A stretch of 12,996 nt of DNA from CAVBBU01 sp963593765 (GTDB lineage: Bacteria; Bacillota; Clostridia; Lachnospirales; Lachnospiraceae): positions 1 to 12,996 of the forward strand of contig CAVBBU010000055.1 in NCBI GenBank assembly GCA_963593765.1, in the 5' to 3' direction. The notes below the pieces were generated by a model. It was not told where the DNA came from and did no database searches. It saw nothing but the letters and a program-made list of their open reading frames with translations. Below, piece after piece: positions 6,201-11,213 of the stretch (positions are counted from its first letter, which is position 1; each line of letters starts with the position of its first letter). Made by a program: the position numbers and the translations under genes.

Positions 6201-8467
6201 ATTTTATAGTTACACTGTTGAATAGCTTATCAGACCATATGCCTGAGTTCGTAACTGCGGTTGTAAATTTCCTTGGAGAATTGATGGGTGCCATTTCTGA
6301 AAATCTCGGTCCAATTATTGATGAGATTATTGTGCCGCTGATGGAGGGATTCGCTACGGCATTCAGCACTATATTTACAGCAATCGGACCGTATATTCCT
6401 ACAATTGTGCAAGGTATGGTAGATATTACAAACGCTGTCTGTGAGATGGTAGTAAAAGTTACAGAAGCAATTGCGCCATTCATACCAAACATTGAAAATA
6501 TTGTCATGTATATCACTTTGGCTATACAAACTATTTGCTCCACAGTCCTGTCTATTATTCAGGAAATCTCACCGATCATACAATCGATTACGGATTTAGT
6601 AAGACAGATTGGCGATTCTATTACTCAGGTTCTATACGGTATTTGTGCTGTTATCTCAACACTCGGAACATCTATAGCCACGGTCGTACTCTCGATCGGC
6701 TCTGCATTTGAGTCATTGGGTACTGGTATCAGAACAGCTTTAGACGGTGTTGCTGATATAATTAGCGCGTTTGGAGAAGCTGTTACTGGAACACTAGAAG
6801 GGGTGTCAGATGTATTAGATTCGTTGGGAGATACATTCGATTCTGTATTTGATGGAATTTCTGAAGTAGTTGAATCAGTAGGAAAATCTATTAAAGACAT
6901 TCTTGATGGAATTGCCGATGTTATTACAGCTATTGGTGATGCCGCTCTTAATGCTGGTACAGGATTTGAGAATCTAGCAAACGGTATTAAAACCATCACT
7001 GAATTAAATTTAATAGATATGTCAGCATCATTAGCAGTAGTGGCGACAAAGGTCGGAGAAATAGCAGCAAATTCAGAAGGACTCGCGGAAGCAGGAACTG
7101 GAATAACTCAGATCGCTACAGCGGCGGCATCCACAAAAACCAGTTTCGCATCTATGAATACTGATATTTTGCTACTTACCATGATGCTCAGCACTATCGG
7201 AACTACTGCAACGGCCTCAATGGACTCATTGAAATTGGCGGTAGGATCAGCTGGAAATTGCTTTACTCAGTTAAGTACTACGGCTAGTACGGCAATGTCT
7301 ACAATGATGCTGTCTATGGTATCTGTTATAACATCCCAAAGTGTTATGATTATATCTGCTATCAATACTATGATGAATTCTATCGTATTGGCAGTTAGTG
7401 GTAGATCGGAAATATTTACAGCTGCCGGATTAAGCATGATGACTGGTTTATCCGGTGGTGTATCTACCGGTTCAGCCGTCGTAATAATGATGGTAACTAT
7501 GACTGTAACTAATATGGTCAACGTGGTTACTAGTAGTATTCCTAGATTTACAGCCGGTGGTCTTTCGATCATGAACGGTTTAAATACTGGACTACTTACT
7601 GGGTCTTACATAGTTAAGTCAACTATACTATCCATAATTTCCCAGTTGTTAAACATGATTAACTCCGCTAGTAGTAGATTCTATAGCGCAGGCGTTAATC
7701 TTATGAGTAACCTTTCCAACGGTATACTCTCTGGAGCTTCATCTGCAACATCTGCTGTAATAGGTGCTATTAATAGTGCATGTGCTGCCATATCTGCATA
7801 TAGCGGCTCGTTTTATCAAGCGGGTCTGTGGCTTGGTGACGGATTGATTTCAGGTATTAATTCCAAAGCCCAAGCGGCATATGATGCGGGATATCAGCTT
7901 GGTAAATCAGCAGCTCAGGGAGAATTAGATGGACAGAAATCGCATTCTCCTTCCAAGATTACCATTCAAGGTGGTAAATGGCTTGGTGAAGGTCTTATCA
8001 TCGGTATGGAACAGATGGAGAATGCAGTATATAAATCTGGTAAATCTATGGGTGCAACAGCTGCTGATAGCATTACAAATTCACTTAATAGCATTAACGA
8101 TGTCTCATCCACAGATCTAGGTTTCTCTCCGTCAATTACTCCAGTGGTTGATATGGACGAAATTCAAAATGGATCTAGATCTTTGAGCGTCGGAGCCGAT
8201 TTAAGTGCTAATTTACTGAATAAACCGGTAACTTCACTGCAAAGAATAATATCTGGTACACAGGAGCAAATATATACAAGTAATAGTGAAGTAATAAACG
8301 CTATCAATGATCTAAGAAACGATTTAAGTGAACTGCTTAATGGTAATGATACAGAAGTAGCGTTATATATGGATAGTAAGAAAGTGGCTTCCACATTAGT
8401 AGACCCACTTAATACATCCATAAATAGACTAAATAAATTTAATCTTAGAAAGGCGGGAGTTCGATGA
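254..8467 (+). CDS. Phage tail tape measure protein, 2737 residues, with large hydrophobic repeat domain
   Basis: The TMP occupies the lumen of the tail tube during assembly, sets tail length, and is expelled towards the host membrane during DNA ejection. The start (MSTTVDERVVEMRFDN...) and the stretch at about residues 80-330 (YETQMNAVQTIL from 113, NIGTFTAAGV, GSNSQQASTAMYQLSQA, DWNSVVNAGMGGQVF around 216-230) match the conserved TMP N-terminal domain of Bacillota phages. Further conserved parts are FGNGQERFD...YYEVQNKVNEKLGNS (about 437-470) and INGRWLMLNGFKNIG (about 556-570). Residues about 600-990 are mostly helical linker. Then follow a cassette with HSPSK at 1037-1041, a very hydrophobic repeat block (1174-1885), 22-residue repeats (1907-2038), 29-residue repeats (2043-2100), 18-residue repeats (2109-2234), 44-residue repeats (2388-2563), a second HSPSK (2564-2568), a short coiled-coil-like stretch near 2690-2710 and a basic end (NLRKAGVR). 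No cysteine occurs before residue 1031. I see no NlpC/P60, transglycosylase or M23 peptidase motif. At about 0.15 nm per helical residue, 2737 residues would span about 410 nm, an upper bound. It overlaps both neighbours by ATGA. Confidence 0.97.
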   Translation: MSTTVDERVVEMRFDNAQFERNVQTSMSTLEKLKQSLNFSNGSTGLENIGKAANNINFNGIISGLDGIETKFSYLQATIQHQINNVVDTAVNAGNRIASALTINPVNDGFAEYETQMNAVQTILANTQKEGTTVDTVNAALDELNTYADKTIYNFTEMTRNIGTFTAAGVKLDTSVSAIQGIANLAAVSGSNSQQASTAMYQLSQAIAAGSVKLMDWNSVVNAGMGGQVFQDALVRTSENLGTGAKAAIAAEGSFRESLSTGWITTEVLTETLDMFATAAETQEEYDAAVEKFISKGYTAEEAKEMADMARTAGEAATKVKTFTQLIDTLKESLGSGWTTTWRLIIGDFEEARTMWSSVSVVLSNLIEKWSNARNILLATALGKSFSDLSNKMKDVTNTISKAVQPAKNAVDTVQKATSAVADLGAIVDDVIIGKFGNGQERFDALTNSGINYYEVQNKVNEKLGNSFRYTQEQIDAQNQALGISGQSADDASNSTDGLTDSQKALLKQYLYLNNAQLRQLGLNDDQIAAMNELKDTAYKLGMSTDSFIDNLDQINGRWLMLNGFKNIGTAIAKVFQAIAKAAGQVFQALTADDIFNMLGAWNRLTSTLIISDETAGKLTRTFAGVFSVLDLVSDIVKGTLNLAFHALRIVIGNADADVLGFTASIGDSIVKFREFIQTNERVNTVISKFKEYVMSIAKVVGDVIKAILKEVSQLKDTFVELFKAFKDSPLGESMSNLLDTIFGDGVQADGATNAINEVGNAMDISEKKASNFKTIIEGINTAFNLTNWSWAASLTSTLKLLDAVLRLFGTNLSDVGTVLADYVNKVYDWIAVNTPFLQMQAKIAAVLQQIILGLKGVIGKFKELPQVQKIVKNFKDTLIELFGQMDGGFSIDGLILKISDVFKQIETWVQGLADSEDLGKDIIYGIGDGMIAAIGYIGKAVRLIVKFIGDTLTDLIGDTSGFTDGINFSALWDSFSKSFDGLKNWYGKLSGAENIGLYIVEGLSKGISSGIGLAVESIVDIAHLVMNTFCELLGIHSPSKKFFEYGKNIIDGLSNGLKSGLKGIGEAIGEVGQKVIDHFGWDNISKNMQDVITNVKTIWANLMGLIGEIDFEMILGIIPVGLSILLAKKIWDVVNVLADGIQGINGVLKSVSKVLDGFAGIEKSIAKDINAKAVQKYAISLLLLAGALFVVAQIPAEDLKRAGITLAALAGGLILLAAATNKLSTASVKLEKEKGFEATGLNITLLQIGITLGIMGGLVILMGRAKPKELDRGFRALACCIAGLIVLMLAMTVASQIAKAPAVGELSSGLLKIMISLGLMVGVFKLAGKLTKGDIAKGVDALVIFSVFVLALRAVTYDMSALGFADLGSQMIQMMIAVGLMVGVFTLAGMLDATDIGQGCIVLGVFISFIGILKLVDNELEGGAVIKGLGAQMIQLSVALMLMVFVSLIAGLASPEGILKATVMAGAMLLLIGGLEKIQAECKVEKMAKVGGVILATSMALMAMAATAVICSLLPISGLIKGVVAVVIFSALISVMSLCASKIKTDLKGTFMMMAACIAILAASALILSLCKPEKIVPATACMVAMIGMLTLAESQAGKMKGAEVTMGIMAGTILVIAVCLNLLADLPVAGCLSAAISLSLVLISLTACMMLLDGNKGMTFGAAVSLAVMIVMLEYAAKAISILVDMKNAKQAIAAAAALTIVLLSLSVAMLIVSKISSMNVNTVNLLGFVLAMAVVCVALNQLAPALLAMENIGWGALAKVGVALAGLAVALNLMNGTLAGSAALLVAAVALEVIAIAMESFSKTLIKMESLDMGTIGKNMLILAGALVVLGVGSLVAAPGILALSIALLPLSVAAVLFGVAADLFGTGAQKIAKALKTMAKVGPDAAESFVESIRTIALGILELIPEIVDAMAQAIIAVCNSIIEAAPKIGETVVALIISVLQSVIQRKAEMITQLVELAISLLDALTEHVPELVDSLSNFIVTLLNSLSDHMPEFVTAVVNFLGELMGAISENLGPIIDEIIVPLMEGFATAFSTIFTAIGPYIPTIVQGMVDITNAVCEMVVKVTEAIAPFIPNIENIVMYITLAIQTICSTVLSIIQEISPIIQSITDLVRQIGDSITQVLYGICAVISTLGTSIATVVLSIGSAFESLGTGIRTALDGVADIISAFGEAVTGTLEGVSDVLDSLGDTFDSVFDGISEVVESVGKSIKDILDGIADVITAIGDAALNAGTGFENLANGIKTITELNLIDMSASLAVVATKVGEIAANSEGLAEAGTGITQIATAAASTKTSFASMNTDILLLTMMLSTIGTTATASMDSLKLAVGSAGNCFTQLSTTASTAMSTMMLSMVSVITSQSVMIISAINTMMNSIVLAVSGRSEIFTAAGLSMMTGLSGGVSTGSAVVIMMVTMTVTNMVNVVTSSIPRFTAGGLSIMNGLNTGLLTGSYIVKSTILSIISQLLNMINSASSRFYSAGVNLMSNLSNGILSGASSATSAVIGAINSACAAISAYSGSFYQAGLWLGDGLISGINSKAQAAYDAGYQLGKSAAQGELDGQKSHSPSKITIQGGKWLGEGLIIGMEQMENAVYKSGKSMGATAADSITNSLNSINDVSSTDLGFSPSITPVVDMDEIQNGSRSLSVGADLSANLLNKPVTSLQRIISGTQEQIYTSNSEVINAINDLRNDLSELLNGNDTEVALYMDSKKVASTLVDPLNTSINRLNKFNLRKAGVR
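491..1243 (+). other. Conserved tape measure N-terminal domain (TMP residues ~80-330)
   Basis: This is the best conserved part of the TMP. It holds the ordered motifs YADKTIYNFTEMTRNIGTF, GIANLAAVSGSNSQQAS, AMYQLSQAIAAGSVKLMDW and NAGMGGQVFQ, followed by the helical KTFTQLIDTLKESLGSGW stretch leading to IIGDFEEA. Together they identify the gene. The exact function of the domain is not settled; interaction with tail chaperones or the tube initiator is a reasonable inference. Domain limits are approximate. Confidence 0.85.
3242..3433 (+). other. First G-L-x-x-G / HSPSK cassette of the TMP (residues 997-1060)
   Basis: Residues 997-1060 contain GLYIVEGLSKGISSG, a helical spacer, HSPSK at 1037-1041, and GKNIIDGLSNGLKSG from 1047. 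The two glycine modules are 50 residues apart. A further related module, GKDIIYGIGDGM, begins at residue 920. H-S-P-S-K/R followed by a Gly-rich helix is a recurring TMP motif whose role is not established. The same cassette with identical internal spacing recurs at 7823-8014. Confidence 0.75.
3773..5905 (+). repeat. Hydrophobic helical-hairpin repeat block of the TMP (residues 1174-1885, about 11 units)
   Basis: About 710 residues are dominated by Ala, Leu, Ile, Val, Met and Gly and can be divided into roughly eleven units of about 55-68 residues, each two hydrophobic helices joined by a short polar turn. The clearest units share L-M-V-G-V-F-x-L-A-G-x-L-x-x-x-D-I-x-x-G: LMVGVFKLAGKLTKGDIAKG begins at residue 1320 and LMVGVFTLAGMLDATDIGQG at residue 1381, 61 residues later. 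The aligned LMVFVSLIAGL follows 62 residues after that, and a more diverged copy (IMGGLVILMG) lies 65 residues before. Later units are recognisable mainly by hydrophobicity and by turns such as KPEKIV. Thirteen cysteines fall in this block. TMPs commonly carry a few predicted transmembrane helices thought to help form a conduit through the host membrane; the more than 20 hydrophobic helices here are far beyond that. Unit boundaries are by eye. Confidence 0.8.
5972..6367 (+). repeat. Six tandem 22-residue repeats in the TMP (residues 1907-2038)
   Basis: Six consecutive 66-base units begin LIPEIVDAM, AAPKIGETV, RKAEMITQL, HVPELVDSL, HMPEFVTAV and NLGPIIDEI. The shared pattern is x-x-P-E/K-I/L-V-x-x-hydrophobic, with Pro at position 3 in four units (one residue later in the sixth, Ala in the third), followed by an amphipathic helix. 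The fourth and fifth units are closest. Twenty-two residues is about six helical turns (2 x 11), so the hydrophobic face stays in register. DNA identity between units is low, so the array is old and under protein-level selection. Confidence 0.85.
6380..6553 (+). repeat. Two tandem 29-residue repeats in the TMP (residues 2043-2100)
   Basis: AIGPYIPTI (from residue 2043) and AIAPFIPNI (from 2072) start two 87-base units with shared A-I-x-P-aromatic-I-P-x-I followed by a hydrophobic helix. A third partial start, IIQEISPII at 2101, keeps Pro at position 7 and then merges into the 18-residue array. Twenty-nine residues is almost exactly eight alpha-helical turns. Confidence 0.7.
6578..6955 (+). 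repeat. Seven tandem 18-residue repeats in the TMP (residues 2109-2234)
   Basis: Seven gap-free 54-base units begin IQSITDLV, LYGICAVI, VLSIGSAF, LDGVADII, LEGVSDVL, FDGISEVV and LDGIADVI. The consensus is L-x-G-I-x-x-V-I-x-x-L-G-x-x-I-x-x-V, with Gly at position 12 in every unit and a hydrophobic residue at positions 1, 4, 8 and 11. Eighteen residues is exactly five alpha-helical turns, so the hydrophobic stripe does not drift. Units 4-7 are rich in Asp and Glu on the polar face; units 1-3 are not. Confidence 0.9.
7415..7942 (+). repeat. Four 44-residue repeats in the TMP (residues 2388-2563)
   Basis: Each 132-base unit starts with a Phe-led Gly module: FTAAGLSMMTGLSGGVSTG, FTAGGLSIMNGLNTGLLTG, FYSAGVNLMSNLSNGILSG and FYQAGLWLGDGLISGINS. 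The anchoring Phe residues are 2388, 2432, 2476 and 2520, exactly 44 apart. Each module is followed by a hydrophobic or amphipathic helix; in the fourth unit that part has become polar (KAQAAYDAGYQ). The fourth unit ends exactly where the second HSPSK motif begins. The module F-x-x-x-G-L-x-x-M-x-G-L-x-x-G-I/L-x-x-G is the same one that accompanies both HSPSK motifs. Confidence 0.88.
7823..8014 (+). other. Second G-L-x-x-G / HSPSK cassette of the TMP (residues 2524-2587)
   Basis: GLWLGDGLISGI (from 2524), HSPSK (2564-2568) and GKWLGEGLIIGM (from 2574) repeat the layout of residues 997-1060 with the same 50-residue distance between Gly modules and the same position for HSPSK. It closes the 44-residue array and opens the C-terminal tail of the TMP. 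Function is unknown. Confidence 0.75.
8449..8467 (+). promoter_or_regulatory. RBS and ATGA overlap at the TMP-Dit junction
   Basis: AAAGGCGGGAG at 8449-8459 is an imperfect Shine-Dalgarno four bases before the ATG at 8464; the TMP stop TGA is at 8465-8467. The weaker site and 4-base overlap point to translation coupled to the end of the TMP. Confidence 0.7.
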
Positions 8468-10077
8468 GTAATGAAGCGTCATATAATATACAATCATATA
8501 TAGCAAACCTGCCTTTGCCAGATTGTGCACTACATTTTAATGGCGAATATGTAGAACGAACTGTTTTGGGATACCGTACTAATGCGGTTAGCGGTAGAGA
8601 ACCTATATCAATTAATATTACAGAAGTAGAGAGCGAGGCAACTGATGGGGCCTCCTTCTCTCGAAAAAAAATACCAGCGAGAGAATTATCAATTTCGTTT
8701 ACATTAGGACACAGGAATAAAAACGGTGTATTAAAATTGATGGATCAGTTGAAATATCTGCTCTATAAAAAAGATGATGCAATTATTCGATTTAACGATG
8801 AATCTGATGTTTTTTATAAGGGGACTGTTTCGAAAATAACGGGCTCAGAAGTCGATAATAGTGGTGGATACGGATACATTATAACAGGTGATATTACTAT
8901 CAGATGCTCTGACCCATTTAAATATTCAGTTAAGACCTATACCGTTACGCAACAGTCGGACAAAACGATCGCAGTTACTTATAATGGTACATATAAGGCA
9001 TATCCAACAATTACAGCCACTATGTCGAGCAAAGAAAACGGATACGTGGCATATGTAAATGATGATTCTAAAATTTTACAATTCGGTAATCCGGAAGAGG
9101 CTGACGGGGAGACCACGTACGATGGTACTGAAATCACCTGTACCTTAGAGGATTTGTTTAATACAACAGATGATCATTCTGCTGAGGTAGCACATCCAAC
9201 ATATGGTACGGCCGGCTATTTAGGTAAAATCTGGTATAACGCGAATAAACACGGCACGAACCCGAATAGGAACTTTCTAGCTTTACAGGGGGTAGGCGGG
9301 AATAGTAAGGAATGGAACGGCGGTATGAAAACATTCACGTTATCATCCGATTCCAAAAACTTCTACGCTAATGCTCATCCGTTAATATGGGCTAGTACGA
9401 TGGGTCAAACAGGAGAACTTACGATTTCATTTCTCACTTCAAGCAATCAATTTATATGCGGAATGAATATAGTAAAGAATGATAAGTCGGGAAATACAGC
9501 TAAGTTTGAAACTATGGTCTATAAAAATGCATCGACGGGGACTGTCGTAAGAGATGATTACAATTATAAGCGCATATACGTCAGAGAGTTTCAATCCAAC
9601 CATCTATACCCCGATAATGTTTTATATTGGGATTGGGGAGCCATTGATGTGAAAAAAGAGGGAGGAACACTGACGTTTAGCGTGGATGGAGAATATCAAT
9701 CATTCTGGATTCCTGAGATTGCGGATATGGCGTGTCGCAAGATTCAGATTGCAATTAATTATGCACAAAACAGAACGACGCCAGGTGAGACCGCACTATA
9801 TTGGCTAGGTCTCAGTCATTTCGAATTTTTCAAAATGGATGCTGCAGTCTGGAAGAATATTGAAAATAAGTTTGCTCAATGGAGTACATTAAAAATAGAC
9901 TGTAGTACTGGTGACATTTGGTATAACGGTATTAGTAAACCTGGATTAGGAGCATTAGGTAATGACTGGGAAGATTTTGCGCTACAACCCGGTGAAACTA
10001 ATCAGATACAATGTTTATATTCTAGTTGGTCAAATGCACCAACCTGTACCCTTACATATCGGGAGGTATTTCTATGA
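8464..10077 (+). CDS. dit: Distal tail protein (Dit), evolved form with inserted domain
   Basis: Dit proteins form the hexameric ring joining the end of the tail tube to the tip. Residues about 20-155 fit the N-terminal siphovirus tail-component domain: INITEVESEATDGASFSRKK, IPARELSISFTLGHRN, then a helix (LKLMDQLKYLLYKKD), FNDESDVFYKGTVSKI and ITGDITIRCSDPFKYS, which ends the domain. Residues about 165-215 (NGTYKAYPTITATM, VNDDSKILQFG) and 470-537 (KIDCSTGDIWYNG, FALQPGETNQIQCLY, TYREVFL) are the two halves of the galectin-like C-terminal domain. Between them lies an extra segment of about 250 residues (about 220-465) rich in Trp, Tyr and Phe, so the protein is 537 residues where simple Dits are roughly 250. 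It overlaps both TMP and Tal genes by four bases, the canonical TMP-Dit-Tal order. The start is fixed by the ATGA overlap. The symbol follows the SPP1-type name for the role; the call is by pattern recognition. Confidence 0.93.
   Translation: MSNEASYNIQSYIANLPLPDCALHFNGEYVERTVLGYRTNAVSGREPISINITEVESEATDGASFSRKKIPARELSISFTLGHRNKNGVLKLMDQLKYLLYKKDDAIIRFNDESDVFYKGTVSKITGSEVDNSGGYGYIITGDITIRCSDPFKYSVKTYTVTQQSDKTIAVTYNGTYKAYPTITATMSSKENGYVAYVNDDSKILQFGNPEEADGETTYDGTEITCTLEDLFNTTDDHSAEVAHPTYGTAGYLGKIWYNANKHGTNPNRNFLALQGVGGNSKEWNGGMKTFTLSSDSKNFYANAHPLIWASTMGQTGELTISFLTSSNQFICGMNIVKNDKSGNTAKFETMVYKNASTGTVVRDDYNYKRIYVREFQSNHLYPDNVLYWDWGAIDVKKEGGTLTFSVDGEYQSFWIPEIADMACRKIQIAINYAQNRTTPGETALYWLGLSHFEFFKMDAAVWKNIENKFAQWSTLKIDCSTGDIWYNGISKPGLGALGNDWEDFALQPGETNQIQCLYSSWSNAPTCTLTYREVFL
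9121..9858 (+). other. Inserted beta-rich domain in Dit (residues ~220-465), possible carbohydrate-binding module
   Basis: The segment interrupts the galectin-like half of Dit. It contains TYGTAGYLGKIWYNANKHG, NFLALQGVGGNSKEWNGG, ELTISFLTSSNQFICGMNI, NVLYWDWGAI, LTFSVDGEYQSFWIPEI and ALYWLGLSHFEFF. Alternating hydrophobic residues, many aromatics and the paired 'L-T-F-S-V-D-G ... F-x-F-F' strands suggest a jelly-roll/concanavalin-like fold. Carbohydrate-binding insertions at this place are known in evolved Dits of lactobacillus and lactococcus phages. The fold and sugar binding are inference; boundaries are approximate. Confidence 0.6.
10061..10077 (+). promoter_or_regulatory. RBS and ATGA overlap at the Dit-Tal junction
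   Basis: GGGAGGT at 10061-10067 is six bases before the ATG at 10074, and the Dit stop TGA is at 10075-10077. This is a good site that fixes the Tal start and makes the third consecutive ATGA junction. Confidence 0.85.
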
Positions 10078-11213
10078 ATCTATATTTTGCTGATCGAAGT
10101 ATGAATATACTTGGAATGGCTAGTACAGGCATAAAAGATGGCCTTCGGATTTATGACGATGCAAAAACTGAAGAAATAGAAAACGGCTCGACAACACTGG
10201 AATTTACTGTGTATTATACCCCCTCAAATAGGGCTAAGATTTCAGAATATTTAAGCGCTGGCAACTATATCTTATACCGAGATGGGACTGAGCAAAGTTT
10301 CTTTACAATCATAAATTATGAAGAAGATGTTCTAAACCGATATATTAAAGTATATGCAGAAGATAATGGAATGGATCTGCTTAATGAAACCATATACGAA
10401 TATGAGGCAGATAAAGCCTACTCCGCGGCATACTATATTGAGAAATTCTGTTACGATTCAGGTTTTACGATTAATATTAATGAAGTTAGCGATAAGACGT
10501 TACAGTTGAAATGGGGCAGTACACAAACGGTTTCGGAAAGAATTCAGAGCGTAGCTGATGAGTTTGAGGCAGAGCTCTCATATTCGTTTGATATAAAGAA
10601 CATGGGAATTGCTCATAAATATATTAATTTGCATAAGAAACGTGGTAATGACAATGGAATTCAACTAAGATTCGGTGACGAAATCGATAACATCACTATT
10701 ACCAAATCTGTAGCAGATTTAGCTACGGGCCTCTCGGTTACTGGTGGGACGCCCGACGGGGCAGAATCGGCAATTTCATTAGATGGGTATAGTTATGACG
10801 ACGGTGATTTCTATGTGACTGGTAATAAATTGCTTAGCCGTAATGCGCTTTCAAAATGGAGTCGATATCTTCATGAAAGTGGGGACGATGTCGGTCATAT
10901 CATACAACGTTGGAGTTATGATACAACCGATCAAGATACGTTATTTAATAAGGCTCTTGAGCACTTAAAAGAGATTAGTGACGTGGCAATATCATGCGAA
11001 GTCGATTTATTGAAATTCCCGACTGGTGCCAAAATCGGTGACACTATGTATATCATTGACGATGCCGGGGAGTTCTACATGAGCGCTAGACTACTTAAAC
11101 TAGTAACTAGTAGAGCCAATCAGAAATATACAGCTACATTTGGGGATTATGTACAGCAAGACAGCGGAATTTCTGCTCAAGTACAAGCTTTAGCTAACCA
11201 ATTTGCTCAATTA
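10074..11213 (+). other. Hub (gp27-like) domain of Tal, residues 1-380
   Basis: This is the only part of the gene with family-level conservation. It shows the usual length (about 370-380 residues) and the usual helical end (VQALANQFAQLAKN) before the variable C-terminal modules. It would trimerise under the Dit ring; that role is inferred from the family. Confidence 0.82.

Noticed and set aside
6100..7572. Antisense frames of 99-147 codons opposite the TMP repeat arrays
   Set aside because: They mirror the repeated codons of the arrays and look low-complexity; no separate gene is supported.
5972..7942. Possible CRISPR or DNA-level tandem repeats
   Set aside because: The periodicity (66, 87, 54 and 132 bases) exists at protein level only; nucleotide identity between units is low and there is no repeat-spacer structure.
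7929..8120. 63-codon + strand frame inside the TMP 3' end
   Set aside because: Entirely within the TMP coding sequence in another frame, no good RBS, no recognisable product.
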